NCBI GenBank assembly: GCA_041672845.1
Contig: JBAYYV010000001.1
Span: 391,133 to 455,132 of the forward strand
Direction: 5' to 3'
DNA length: 64,000 nucleotides
From: JBAYDV01 sp041672845
GTDB taxonomy: Bacteria > Bacteroidota > Bacteroidia > Bacteroidales > UBA932
Program-made: the position numbers and the translations under genes
Shown: one piece after another, positions 8,552-17,507 of the stretch
Layout: the number at the start of each line of letters is the position of its first letter
How positions within the stretch are numbered: the stretch's first letter is position 1
The notes under the pieces: generated by a model
What the model saw: the letters and a program-made list of their open reading frames with translations, nothing else
Told to the model about the DNA's origin: nothing
Databases searched by the model: none

Positions 8552-9329
8552 TGGAAGTAGTGGAAACTGTTATTATATAGGTAATGATGATATATCACTT
8601 TTAATAGATATGGGTGTTTCTTCTCGCTCTTTAGTTAAAAGTTTTAAAAGCTTTGATTTAAACATTAATAATTTGGCTATGATATTAGTCACTCATGATC
8701 ATATGGATCATATTAAGTTTTTAGGTCCTGCTGCTAAAAAGTTCTCTGTACCTGTTTATGCGACTGCTAAAGTCCACAAAGCTATGACTACTCACCCTTG
8801 TACCAAAGGTTATTTAGAAGGATGTAAACGAGTAGTTAAAATAAATACCCTAGTAGAGAATAGAGGTATCAAATTCGTACCTTTTTATGTACCTCATGAT
8901 GCTACTGAAACAGTGGGATATTATATTGATTTTTTTTCTCACCGATTTGTTTTTATTACTGACTGTGGTGCCATTACTCCAGAAGCTATAAATTATTGCC
9001 GTCAGGCTGAAAATATTATAATAGAATCTAATTACGATTCTCAGATGCTTAAGACGGGGCCTTATCCTGCTATGTTAAAGAAGAGAATCGTTTCTGGTTA
9101 TGGACATTTAAGTAATCTAGAATGTGGTGAAGTTTTAAAGAAAATTTACCATAAAGGGTTAAATAACATTTTTTTGTGTCATCTTAGCGGTGTTAATAAT
9201 ATGCCTGATTTGGCTTATGAACATTCTAAGAAAGCTTTGTCAGAAATAGGAGTAAAAGTAGGACAGAATGTTAATTTATCATGTTTACCTAGAAGAACAC
9301 CTTCTGAAATATTATACTTAGATAAGTAA
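8526..9329 (+). CDS. MBL-fold metallohydrolase, WalJ/YycJ family
   Basis: Metallo-beta-lactamase fold protein (267 aa from ATG 8526) with the conserved start FLSFSSGSSGNCYYIG, the metal motif THDHMDHIKFLG near residues 58-69, and later FITDCGA, IIESNYD and FLCHLSGVNN. This pattern is that of the YycJ/WalJ group, thought to be exonucleases or phosphodiesterases linked to DNA repair. An in-frame ATG at 8505 would add seven residues; I chose 8526 because family members begin directly with a few residues before the SGSSGNC motif. It overlaps the HAD gene by 26 bases. The link with the MTA salvage genes may be no more than shared transcription. Confidence 0.85.
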   Translation: MTKFLSFSSGSSGNCYYIGNDDISLLIDMGVSSRSLVKSFKSFDLNINNLAMILVTHDHMDHIKFLGPAAKKFSVPVYATAKVHKAMTTHPCTKGYLEGCKRVVKINTLVENRGIKFVPFYVPHDATETVGYYIDFFSHRFVFITDCGAITPEAINYCRQAENIIIESNYDSQMLKTGPYPAMLKKRIVSGYGHLSNLECGEVLKKIYHKGLNNIFLCHLSGVNNMPDLAYEHSKKALSEIGVKVGQNVNLSCLPRRTPSEILYLDK

Positions 9330-9415
9330 TCATAGCCTTTTTATATTAGTAATATTTATCAATAACAAATTAAATATTACAGATGGTAGTGTATAATTAT
9401 AAATGTATTACGATT

Positions 9416-10546
9416 ATGAAAATTAAAGATTTTGCTCTTGAAAGATTTTTTTCAAAATATGAATTCTCTACTAAATATTTAATGTCTTCATCCGACTGTG
9501 ATGGATATTCTATGAGTTATGTGTTAGATAAGGCTGATACTCATGAGATGAGACTCTGGAACAATCTCCATCTAGGATATACAGAAAGTGCTGGTAATCC
9601 TATGCTTAAAGAGGCTATTGCCAAGTATTATCATGGTGTTACTATGAATAATGTAGTAGTAGGCACACCTGGAGAATTATCCTTTATTATTATGAATTTA
9701 TTACTTGAAAAAGATGATCATGCGATCGTCGTAGCTCCTGCTTATCAGTCTTTATATGAAGTAATTAATTCTGTAGGTGCTGATGTCTCTTTTTGGAAAC
9801 CACACTTAAAGGATAATTGGGTATTTGATGTGGACGAATTTATTTCTTTAATTAAAGATAATACTCGTTTAATAGTTTTAAATTTTCCTCATAATCCTAC
9901 TGGTGCATATCTAAAGGAAGAAGAACTCCAGCAAATTGTAAAATTAGCAAGAGATAGAGGTATTTGGATATATTCTGATGAGATGTATAGAAAGCTAATT
10001 TTAGATTCATCAGTTAAAGAATTACCTGCTATTTCTGATATATATGAAAAAGGTATAAGTCTGTGGGGTACTTCTAAGACTTTTGGGTTGGCTGGTGTAA
10101 GAACTGGTTGGGTAGTATCTCAAAATAAGGATATCTTGACTAAGATAGTTTCATATAAAGATTATTTATCTATTTGTAGTTCAGCTCCTTCTGAAGTGCT
10201 TTCTATAATAGCTTTAAATCATATAGATGCTTTCTTGAAACCAAATATAACTAAGATTAAATCTAATATAGAACTATTCGATAAGTTTTTAAAAGAGAGA
10301 GAGAATATAGATTCTGCCAAAATGTCTCAATGGAGAAATGCTTTTGGTAAATTTGTGAAACCTAAGGTAGGTTCTGTTTCTTTTATTCCATTAAATATAA
10401 AAGGTACGTCTTTAGATTTTTCTGTACAATTAATCAAAAAATTAGGTATTATGACAGTCCCTGCTGAGATGTTTGAGTATCCAGGGAAATATCTTAGAAT
10501 AGGATTTGGTAGAGAAATATTTAAAGAAATGCTTAAACTTCTATAA
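9416..10546 (+). CDS. Pyridoxal-phosphate aminotransferase, class I/II
   Basis: Fold-type I aminotransferase of about 376 residues. Visible landmarks are GYTESAGNPMLKEAI near the N-terminus, NFPHNPTGAYL, the YSDEMYR segment with the PLP-binding Asp, and the Schiff-base lysine in GTSKTFGLAGVRTGW; the tail has KYLRIGFGR with the carboxylate-binding Arg. I start it at the ATG at 9416 (MKIKDFALERFF) rather than the ATG at 9383, because the extra 11 residues look unlike a coding N-terminus. Amino-acid substrate cannot be read from sequence. A bidirectional hairpin follows the stop. In this amino-acid-fermenting context it could feed 2-oxoacids to the Kor complex, but that is inference. Confidence 0.85.
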   Translation: MKIKDFALERFFSKYEFSTKYLMSSSDCDGYSMSYVLDKADTHEMRLWNNLHLGYTESAGNPMLKEAIAKYYHGVTMNNVVVGTPGELSFIIMNLLLEKDDHAIVVAPAYQSLYEVINSVGADVSFWKPHLKDNWVFDVDEFISLIKDNTRLIVLNFPHNPTGAYLKEEELQQIVKLARDRGIWIYSDEMYRKLILDSSVKELPAISDIYEKGISLWGTSKTFGLAGVRTGWVVSQNKDILTKIVSYKDYLSICSSAPSEVLSIIALNHIDAFLKPNITKIKSNIELFDKFLKERENIDSAKMSQWRNAFGKFVKPKVGSVSFIPLNIKGTSLDFSVQLIKKLGIMTVPAEMFEYPGKYLRIGFGREIFKEMLKLL

Positions 10547-10549
10547 AAA

Positions 10550-10580
10550 TGCCCGAGTTACGATAACGTATTCTCGAGCA
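10550..10580. terminator. Hairpin between convergent genes
   Basis: TGCCCGAG at 10550-10557 pairs with CTCGAGCA at 10573-10580 (one mismatch), with a second small stem TACG/CGTA inside the loop. No long T-run follows. It lies between the convergent aminotransferase and thioredoxin genes and may end transcription from both sides. Confidence 0.55.
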
Positions 10581-10607
10581 TCCTTATTCTATAATTTGTT
10601 ATACAAA

Positions 10608-11045
10608 CTATTTATTTTTCTGCAATAAGAATTCATCTATTAATTTCTTTAGACTTTCTTTAGGTAGTGCTCCTTTGGATACTTGTGGTGAACCTACTAC
10701 AGGTATAAACAACATAGTAGGGATACTTTGTATACCGAAGTCTCTAGCTAATTCTTTTTCTTTATCAGTGTCTACCTTATATATAATGATTTGGGTTCCA
10801 TATTCTTTGGCTAATTCTTCCATTATAGGTGCTACTTGTTTACATGGGCCACACCATTTAGCATAGAAATCTATAATGACAGGTTTATCACCTTTAAATA
10901 CCCATTTGTCAGTATTCTTTTGATAATCCATAATTTTTTCAATAAATTCTTGCTTATTTAATGTTTTTACAGTTTGTGCATGTATTTGTCCTGAAAATAT
11001 AGTCAGAGATAATACAGTAATAAGAGTTAATATTGTTTTTTTCAT
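10608..11045 (-). CDS. Exported thioredoxin-family protein
   Basis: A 145-residue thioredoxin with a signal peptide: a short positive start, hydrophobic stretch from about residue 4 to 18 and a likely cleavage after Ala-x-Ala near residue 23 (IHAQ). The redox site is WCGPC at 64-68 with FYAKWCGPCKQ, and the cis-proline is in SIPTM near 108-111. WCGPC is the true thioredoxin motif rather than a DsbA or ResA type. The protein would work in the periplasm as a reductant of disulfides. It is a single gene, convergent with the aminotransferase. A possible promoter (TTG at 11080-11078, TTTCTTTG at 11057-11050) would start transcription almost at the ATG. Confidence 0.9.
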   Translation of the reverse strand: MKKTILTLITVLSLTIFSGQIHAQTVKTLNKQEFIEKIMDYQKNTDKWVFKGDKPVIIDFYAKWCGPCKQVAPIMEELAKEYGTQIIIYKVDTDKEKELARDFGIQSIPTMLFIPVVGSPQVSKGALPKESLKKLIDEFLLQKNK

Positions 11046-11133
11046 ATTACAAAGAAAATAAGATTTATATAAGATTCCAACTGATACTATCGATATAAAT
11101 ATTTATAATATCAATATAATGATGATGTAGGTA

Positions 11134-11164
11134 TTGTCTTTTATTAATAAAAAAGTTAAATTTG
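11134..11164 (+). promoter_or_regulatory. Promoter of the C69 dipeptidase gene
   Basis: TTG at 11134-11136, exactly 20 bases, then TAAATTTG at 11157-11164, a perfect TAnnTTTG box. The transcript would start near 11171, about 46 bases before the ATG at 11217. Confidence 0.75.
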
Positions 11165-11216
11165 TTACACTAGTGAAAAAGGAAATTATTTTAATAAATA
11201 TTTTAAATAAAATCAT

Positions 11217-12647
11217 ATGGAATCATTAAATAAAATAAAATTATCATCAGAGTGTACTTCACTTCTTGTCGGTCGGAAAATGACCAATGACGGATCTATG
11301 ATAGTAGCTCGTTCAGAAGACTGGGATATACTAGAAGCTAAAAATCTAGAAGTATTTAAAGATACTGAAAATGGCTCTACAGAGTTCGTGGCTAAGGATA
11401 GTCCATTTAAATGTGAATTACCTAAGAAAGCGTATGGTTATACAGCTTTAGCTCCATATAATTTACATGGACATTGGGGTAGTGCCGGATTTAATAGTGT
11501 AGGTGTAGGTATGAGTTCTACTGAAAGTATTTTTAGTTCTGATAAGGTATTAGCTGTCGATCCTATGCCTGAAAATGGTGTGGCTGAAAATTCAGTATAT
11601 AATATCACTCTTCCTTATATTAAAACTGCTAAAGAAGGTGCTTTACGTCTAGGTAGTTTGATAGAAAAATATGGTGTAGCTGAAGGTTTTGGAGTAGGTT
11701 TTATAGATAACGAAGAAATTTGGTATTTAGAAACTGCTTGTGGACATCGTTGGTTAGCATGTCGTATTCCTGAAAATGTTTATTTTATTACAGGTAATCA
11801 AAGTCGTTTTAGAGATTATGATCCTAAAGATACACATAACTATTTAGCATCTAAAGATTTACTAGAATTTGCTAAAAAGAATAATCTTTATAATCCTAAG
11901 GATAAATTTGACTTTCACACTGCTTATAGTAGAGATGTGGAATTAGATACTACTTACAACTATCCTAGAGTATGGGGTATTCAAAATATGCTTAGTCCTG
12001 AAATTAAAAATGATGTTACTAAAAATACTTTTCCAGTATATGCTAAAGCAGATCATAAAATTAGTATAGATGATATGAGAAGAGTATTCCGTTTTCATTA
12101 TAATGATACAGAACACGATCCTTATTTGCATAATAATCCTAAAGAAGTATATCGTCCAATTTCTATTTTTAGAACATTACAGACACATATTTTAAAGGTA
12201 CGTCCAGAATTACCTAAAGCTATAGGAGAAGTTAACTACGTGGCATTTGGTATGGCTGATTTAGGAGTATTTATTCCTTTCTACCAAGGTCTTACATCTT
12301 TTATAGAATCTTATACAAAAGGTACTAATAAATTTAGTACAGATTCTGCTTATTGGAAATTACGTAAAGTTCAAACTTTAGGTATGGTAAATTACAATAA
12401 ATATGCTCAAGTAATCAAGGAAGTATATTCTAAATTTGAAATAGAAACCGATCAAAGGATGAAGGAAATGGAGGAAGAATATCTTAAAATATATAAGAAT
12501 CAGCCTATTAGAGCAGCAGAAATGATACAAGCATTCACTGATAAAGTTATGCAAGATACTTTGGATGTTACAGATGAATTAACTGAAGATTTATTTACTA
12601 GAATAAGCATAGATATTCAGACAGAATATATGTTTCATGGTGCTTAA
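11217..12647 (+). CDS. pepD: C69 family dipeptidase
   Basis: Ntn-hydrolase dipeptidase of 476 residues. Family members cut off a short propeptide to expose a catalytic N-terminal Cys, here Cys13 in ECTSLLVGRKMTNDGS, followed by the conserved ARSEDWD. No signal peptide is seen, so it probably works in the cytoplasm on imported dipeptides. Later segments such as GFNSVGVGMSSTES and WYLETACGHRWLACRIPE fit the PepD/C69 pattern. It is a single-gene unit with a strong promoter and a strong hairpin terminator. Together with the M19 and M28 peptidases elsewhere in the window it supports a peptide-based diet. Confidence 0.92.
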   Translation: MESLNKIKLSSECTSLLVGRKMTNDGSMIVARSEDWDILEAKNLEVFKDTENGSTEFVAKDSPFKCELPKKAYGYTALAPYNLHGHWGSAGFNSVGVGMSSTESIFSSDKVLAVDPMPENGVAENSVYNITLPYIKTAKEGALRLGSLIEKYGVAEGFGVGFIDNEEIWYLETACGHRWLACRIPENVYFITGNQSRFRDYDPKDTHNYLASKDLLEFAKKNNLYNPKDKFDFHTAYSRDVELDTTYNYPRVWGIQNMLSPEIKNDVTKNTFPVYAKADHKISIDDMRRVFRFHYNDTEHDPYLHNNPKEVYRPISIFRTLQTHILKVRPELPKAIGEVNYVAFGMADLGVFIPFYQGLTSFIESYTKGTNKFSTDSAYWKLRKVQTLGMVNYNKYAQVIKEVYSKFEIETDQRMKEMEEEYLKIYKNQPIRAAEMIQAFTDKVMQDTLDVTDELTEDLFTRISIDIQTEYMFHGA

Positions 12648-12656
12648 AATTTAATT

Positions 12657-12690
12657 AAAAAAAGTGACCTTTAAATAGGTCACTTTTTTT
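12657..12690. terminator. Bidirectional rho-independent terminator
   Basis: A perfect stem GTGACCT (12664-12670) / AGGTCAC (12677-12683) with a six-base loop, flanked by an A-run on the left and seven T on the right. It lies between the convergent pepD and pckA genes and can serve both. Confidence 0.9.
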
Positions 12691-12711
12691 AATATATAAT
12701 AAGACTTAATC

Positions 12712-14322
12712 TTATTTATTTAATTTAGGTCCGAATGGTTCTAAAGCTTTACCTGCATCATTGTATGTAAACTTCTTAAAGTTCTTGATAAACATATTAG
12801 CAAGTTTGTCAGCATGTTCATACCATTCTTTAGAATCTTGGTATGTATGACGTGGATCTAAGATTTTCGTATCTACATTTTCTAATTTAGTAGGAATCTC
12901 TAAATCAAAGATGGGAATCATTTCTGTCTCAGCTTTGTCTATAGAACCATCTAATATTCTATCAATAATAGCACGAGTATCTTTAATAGAAATACGTTTA
13001 CCTGTACCGTTCCATCCTGTATTTACTAGGTAAGCAGTAGCCCCAGAAACATCCATTCTCTTAACTAATTCTTTAGCATATTTAGTAGGGTGTAATTCTA
13101 AGAAAGCTTCACCGAAACATGCAGAGAAAGTAGGGATGGGTTCTGTAATACCAAGCTCTGTTCCAGGGATTTTAGCTGTGAAACCTGAAAGGAAGTAATA
13201 CTGAGTCTGTTCTGGAGTTAGTTTAGATACTGGAGGAATAACTCCGAAAGCATCTGCTGTTAAGAAAATAACTTTCTTAGCGTGACCAGCTTTAGAAATA
13301 GGTTTTACTATATTATTAATGTGATAAATAGGATAAGATACACGAGTATTTTCTGTAGTAGAATTATCTTTAAAATCTATCTTACCATTTTTATCTACAG
13401 TAACATTTTCTAATAAAGCATCTTTTCTAATAGCATGGTAAATATCAGGTTCAGCATCTTTAGAAAGATTAATTACTTTAGCGTAACATCCACCTTCGAA
13501 ATTAAATACTCCATCATCACCCCAACCATGTTCATCATCACCGATAAGAGCACGTTTTGGATCTGTAGAAAGAGTAGTTTTACCTGTGCCAGATAAACCG
13601 AAGAAAATCGCTGTATCACCGTCATTACCTACATTAGCTGAGCAATGCATAGCTGCACATCCTTGTAAAGGGATAAGGTAGTTCATATAAGAGAACATAC
13701 CTTTTTTCATTTCACCACCATACCAGGTATTGATGATAAGTTGCATTTTTTCAGTTAAGTTAAACATAACTGTAGTTTCACTTCTAAGGCCTAATTCTTT
13801 ATAATTTTTTACTTTAGCTTTCGAAGCCATTAATACTGTGAAATCAGGTTCACCATATTCTGCTAATTCTTCTTCAGTAGGACGAAGGAACATATTCTTA
13901 ACGAAATGAGCCTGCCAAGCTACTTCCATGATGAAACGAATCTTAATTCTGTATTTTTTATTAGCTCCAGAATAAGTATCCATTACATATAACTTCTTGT
14001 CAGATAATTGTTCTTGAGCAATTTTTTTACAAGCATCCCAAGCTTTTTTAGTAGTAGGGTGATTATCATTAGGATATTCATCTGAAGTCCACCATACAGT
14101 GTCTTTAGATGTATCATCTACTACGAAACATTTATCTTTGGGAGAACGTCCAGTATAAATACCAGTCATTACGTTTACTGCTCCTAGTTCAGTAAGCTGT
14201 CCCTTATCAAATCCTTTTAGATTAGGGTTTAGTTCATCTTTGTATATTCTGTCGTAACTTGCATTATGAATTACTTCCATAGGATTAAGTATTCCATATT
14301 GTTCTAAATTTACTTTTGTCAT
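12712..14322 (-). CDS. pckA: Phosphoenolpyruvate carboxykinase (ATP)
   Basis: Interconverts oxaloacetate + ATP and phosphoenolpyruvate + ADP + CO2. The 536-residue protein has GRSPKDK at 59-64, the substrate loop, the kinase P-loop GLSGTGKTT at 242-250, and the metal-binding GDDEHGW at 261-267, all typical of the ATP-dependent bacterial enzyme; GTP-type enzymes have a different P-loop. It stands alone between a shared terminator and a divergent recQ. In an amino-acid fermenter it can run either for gluconeogenesis or, in the CO2-fixing direction, as part of succinate formation and ATP synthesis. Confidence 0.97.
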   Translation of the reverse strand: MTKVNLEQYGILNPMEVIHNASYDRIYKDELNPNLKGFDKGQLTELGAVNVMTGIYTGRSPKDKCFVVDDTSKDTVWWTSDEYPNDNHPTTKKAWDACKKIAQEQLSDKKLYVMDTYSGANKKYRIKIRFIMEVAWQAHFVKNMFLRPTEEELAEYGEPDFTVLMASKAKVKNYKELGLRSETTVMFNLTEKMQLIINTWYGGEMKKGMFSYMNYLIPLQGCAAMHCSANVGNDGDTAIFFGLSGTGKTTLSTDPKRALIGDDEHGWGDDGVFNFEGGCYAKVINLSKDAEPDIYHAIRKDALLENVTVDKNGKIDFKDNSTTENTRVSYPIYHINNIVKPISKAGHAKKVIFLTADAFGVIPPVSKLTPEQTQYYFLSGFTAKIPGTELGITEPIPTFSACFGEAFLELHPTKYAKELVKRMDVSGATAYLVNTGWNGTGKRISIKDTRAIIDRILDGSIDKAETEMIPIFDLEIPTKLENVDTKILDPRHTYQDSKEWYEHADKLANMFIKNFKKFTYNDAGKALEPFGPKLNK

Positions 14323-14392
14323 AATTTTTATGTTTTGATTAAATAATGTTATTATAACTATCGATTAAACATAAGCAAAAAATTTGCCATTA

Positions 14393-14423
14393 TTGTATGA
14401 TTTTTAAATATTAAGTAACTTTG
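14393..14423 (+). promoter_or_regulatory. Promoter of recQ
   Basis: TTG at 14393-14395, 20 bases, then TAACTTTG at 14416-14423, a perfect TAnnTTTG. The predicted start near 14430 lies downstream of a possible TTG start at 14421, so translation must begin later, at the ATG at 14490. Confidence 0.75.
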
Positions 14424-14489
14424 TTATATAATTATAATAATAATGTAACATTATTTAGTAAGTTATCATTAAAAATAATTTATCAAAAT

Positions 14490-16223
14490 ATGATAAAAGA
14501 TGTGCTAAAAAAGTATTGGGGCTATGATGAATTTAGACCAGGGCAAGAGAATATTATAAACTCAGCTTTATCTAAAAAAGATATCCTAGCTATACTACCC
14601 ACAGGGGGAGGTAAGTCTCTGTGCTTTCAAATAGCCTCTTTATCGGTAGAAGGGATGGCTTTAGTTATTACTCCTTTAATATCTCTTATGAAAGATCAGG
14701 TCCAAAATCTAAGAGTTATGGGTATTAAAGCACTTATGATAAATTCTAGTATGACTTATCATGAAATAGACGTTACTTTAGATAATGCTATTTATGGTGA
14801 TTATAAATTTCTATACTTATCGCCGGAACGTTTAAAAACTGATATGTTCAGAACTCGTATAGATAAAATGAATATAAATTTTCTAGTAGTAGATGAAGCA
14901 CATTGCATATCACAGTGGGGTTATGATTTTAGACCTAATTATTTGTTAATAAAAGAAATAAGAGAATATATACCAAAAGTTTCAGTAATAGCCCTTACAG
15001 CTACAGCTACTCCTCAAGTAGCTAATAACATTATGGAAAACCTGGGATTCAAGAAGAAGAATTTAATCCAGACTAGTTTTGCTAGACCTAATTTATCATA
15101 TATAGTCAGAAAGGTAGAAGATAAATTCGGTAAATTACTTACCATATGTAATAGTATACAAGGTACAGGAATAATCTTTGTAAGAAAAAGAAAGAGAGCG
15201 GAAGAAATAGCTGATTTTTTAAGACAACAGAAAGTAAATGCGGATTATTATCATGCTGGTCTAATTTCTAAAGTCCGTACTAAAAAACAAGATATGTGGA
15301 AAAATGGTACTACCCGTATTATAGTAGCTACCAATGCTTTCGGTATGGGTATTGATAAATCTGATGTGAGATTTGTGTGTCATTTCGATATTCCTGAATC
15401 ATTAGAATCTTATTATCAAGAAGCAGGTAGGGCGGGTCGTGATGGTAAAAGATCATATGCTATATGTCTGTGGAATAAAACTGATATTTTCAGTTTGAAA
15501 CGCATATTTACAATGTCTTTTCCGAATATGGATACTATAAAAGATATCTACCAAAAGATTTATATGTTTCTTAATATTCCATATGAAGAGGGGAAAGGAA
15601 GAACATATAAGTTCGATTTAGTTAAATTTTCTATAAAATCTAAATTGCATCCTGTATCTGCATATTATGCATTGAAATACTTGTGTTCAGTAGGTTATAT
15701 GACTGTTACAGAAGAGATAGATAATCCTAGTAGAATTTATTTCAAAGTTCATAGAGATGAATTATATAAAGTACAGTTAAGAGATAGAGAATTAGATGAG
15801 TTTATCAAGGGAATAATGAGGATATATCCAGGTTTATTTTCCCATCATGTATCTATTAATGAGACTTTTATTGCTAAAACTCTAAGACAATCACTACCTA
15901 AGGTAAAAATTTTATTGAATAAGTTATCTCAAATGCGGCTCCTAGATTATAAGGAAAGTAGTAAATCACCTTTAATTACTTTCCATACAGAAAGATTAGT
16001 ACCAGATAATTTATATTTATCTAATAAAGATTATGAATTAAGAAAAACTGTTTATCAGCACAGAATGAATTCAATAATAGAATATATTAGTTCAGATATA
16101 GATAAAACACCTATGCATCAGGGTTGTAGGAGTAAAAGATTACTTGCTTATTTCGGAGAAATGGATAGCCCAGAATGTGGATTTTGTGATTTATGTCGAG
16201 CAGCTAAAAAGTTGCAAAAATAG
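14490..16223 (+). CDS. recQ: RecQ-family ATP-dependent DNA helicase
   Basis: 3'-5' DNA helicase of the RecQ family, 577 residues from ATG 14490. Motifs in order: 0/I with FRPGQ and LPTGGGKS (36-43), Ia TPLISLMKDQ, II VDEAHCISQWG (DEAH at 135-138), III ALTATATP, V ATNAFGMGIDK and VI YYQEAGRAGRDG. The C-terminus keeps the RecQ zinc cysteines in the CGFCDLC segment, which ends a few residues before the stop; no HRDC domain follows. The frame opens at a TTG (14421) inside the promoter, so the later ATG is the better start. Its role would be repair and restart of replication forks. Confidence 0.93.
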   Translation: MIKDVLKKYWGYDEFRPGQENIINSALSKKDILAILPTGGGKSLCFQIASLSVEGMALVITPLISLMKDQVQNLRVMGIKALMINSSMTYHEIDVTLDNAIYGDYKFLYLSPERLKTDMFRTRIDKMNINFLVVDEAHCISQWGYDFRPNYLLIKEIREYIPKVSVIALTATATPQVANNIMENLGFKKKNLIQTSFARPNLSYIVRKVEDKFGKLLTICNSIQGTGIIFVRKRKRAEEIADFLRQQKVNADYYHAGLISKVRTKKQDMWKNGTTRIIVATNAFGMGIDKSDVRFVCHFDIPESLESYYQEAGRAGRDGKRSYAICLWNKTDIFSLKRIFTMSFPNMDTIKDIYQKIYMFLNIPYEEGKGRTYKFDLVKFSIKSKLHPVSAYYALKYLCSVGYMTVTEEIDNPSRIYFKVHRDELYKVQLRDRELDEFIKGIMRIYPGLFSHHVSINETFIAKTLRQSLPKVKILLNKLSQMRLLDYKESSKSPLITFHTERLVPDNLYLSNKDYELRKTVYQHRMNSIIEYISSDIDKTPMHQGCRSKRLLAYFGEMDSPECGFCDLCRAAKKLQK

Positions 16224-16301
16224 ATTCGGTAATAAATGAAAGGTCTCTCAAAAAAAATTAAGAGAGTTCTGATTCTTAATAAAGCTATTTAATTAAATAC
16301 T

Positions 16302-16928
16302 CTATTTCTTTAAAAGAGTCTCTAATTTTAATAATTCATGATAAACCTTATTTACAGGTAATCCCATAATATTGAAATAGGAACCTTGAATTTTTTTAAC
16401 ACCTATATATCCTATCCATTCTTGAATACCATAAGCACCGGCCTTATCATAAGGTTTGTATTTTTTAAGATAATAATCTATTTCGCTATCACTTAAGAGA
16501 TTAAATTTTACTTTAGCAGTATCTGAAAAAGATCTATAGATTTTTATATTATTTTCATTTATATATTTAAGACATACACCAGTTATTACTTGATGAGATT
16601 TACCTGACAATAGATTAAGCATGTTTTTAGCTTCAGTATAAGTGGCAGGTTTACCTAAAGGAATTTCGATACTATCATTATTCATAGCAAAAACCATAGT
16701 ATCAGCAGTTATAAGTACTTCATTTTTGAGTAAGGTTCTATGAAATCCTTTAGATTTCATGATAGCTAAACTTTTAGGAATCTGATGAAGTGGGATAGTC
16801 TGATTATAAGTTTCTTCTACTTGATTTCCAGTATCTACTGTTATATTTAAATCAAGACCTTCCATTAATTCTTTTCTTCTAGGAGAAGATGATCCTAGAA
16901 TAATATGCATGTCTTTAATATTTACCAT
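16302..16928 (-). CDS. maf: Maf-like nucleotide pyrophosphatase
   Basis: A 208-residue Maf/Ham1-fold protein. It starts with the signature IILGSSSPRRKELMEGL, and has ITADTMVF with the catalytic Asp, the GKP motif, SGKSHQVITGVCL, and YDKAGAYGIQEWIG near the C-terminus. Maf enzymes hydrolyse dTTP/UTP or modified nucleotides to monophosphates and were first linked to septum control. The second start, at Met7 (MHIILGSSSPRR), is also plausible. It overlaps the end of kdsC by seven bases, as is common in Bacteroidota where kdsC and maf are neighbours. Confidence 0.93.
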   Translation of the reverse strand: MVNIKDMHIILGSSSPRRKELMEGLDLNITVDTGNQVEETYNQTIPLHQIPKSLAIMKSKGFHRTLLKNEVLITADTMVFAMNNDSIEIPLGKPATYTEAKNMLNLLSGKSHQVITGVCLKYINENNIKIYRSFSDTAKVKFNLLSDSEIDYYLKKYKPYDKAGAYGIQEWIGYIGVKKIQGSYFNIMGLPVNKVYHELLKLETLLKK

Positions 16929-17464
16929 TTATGATCATACTTAACTGGGGAAAATACCCATTTATTATGAATTTTTAATATTTGTTCTATTAATTCTCTA
17001 GCTACGCCTTGACCACCATTTTTAATAGAAATATAATCACAAACAGCTTTTACTTCTTCGGCAGCATCTGCAGGACAAACTGCTAAGCCACTGTGCGATA
17101 ACGTTTCGACATCAGGAAGATCATCTCCTACATAAGCTACTTCTTCAGGTTTTAAACCATTTATTTTACAGAATTCAAGAAAGATAGGATATTTATTTCT
17201 AGCTTTTTGAAATATATTTTTATCAGTTAATCCTAGAGCGGCAAATCTATTAACAGTAGCATTAGAGAAGCCACCAGTAATAATTCCTATAATCAAACCA
17301 TAATCAGAGGCCAATCTTAAAGCAAGACCATCTTTAGCTTGATAAGTACGAATAAGTTCACCGTCAGGCATTGCTATTATAGTTCCATTGGTTAAGACAC
17401 CATCGATATCAAATGCTATTCCTTTAATATCTTTTAATTTACATTTATAATTATAATTAGCCAT
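16922..17464 (-). CDS. kdsC: 3-deoxy-D-manno-octulosonate 8-phosphate phosphatase
   Basis: HAD subfamily IIIA phosphatase of 180 residues that removes phosphate from KDO 8-phosphate on the way to lipopolysaccharide. Motif I is FDIDGVLTNG with Asp19 and Asp21; motif II is GIITGG, and motif IV is YVGDDLPDV. No cap domain is present, consistent with the tetrameric KdsC family. It follows the DUF2520 gene by 43 bases and overlaps maf. The intact gene implies KDO-containing lipopolysaccharide. Confidence 0.92.
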   Translation of the reverse strand: MANYNYKCKLKDIKGIAFDIDGVLTNGTIIAMPDGELIRTYQAKDGLALRLASDYGLIIGIITGGFSNATVNRFAALGLTDKNIFQKARNKYPIFLEFCKINGLKPEEVAYVGDDLPDVETLSHSGLAVCPADAAEEVKAVCDYISIKNGGQGVARELIEQILKIHNKWVFSPVKYDHKW

Positions 17465-17507
17465 ATTATTAATAGTATTATATTTTCTGTATTATATTTC
17501 CAAAAGT

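Noticed and set aside
9383..9415. Longer aminotransferase start at ATG 9383
   Set aside because: The 11 extra residues do not look like a conserved N-terminus; ATG 9416 is better, though not proven.
14421..14489. Longer RecQ start at a TTG, adding 23 residues
   Set aside because: The TTG lies inside the -7 box TAACTTTG (14416-14423), upstream of the likely transcription start; the ATG at 14490 begins the family N-terminus.
16244..16266. Hairpin between recQ and maf as a terminator
   Set aside because: Only a five-base stem (CTCTC/GAGAG) with a 12-base loop and no T-run; too weak to call.
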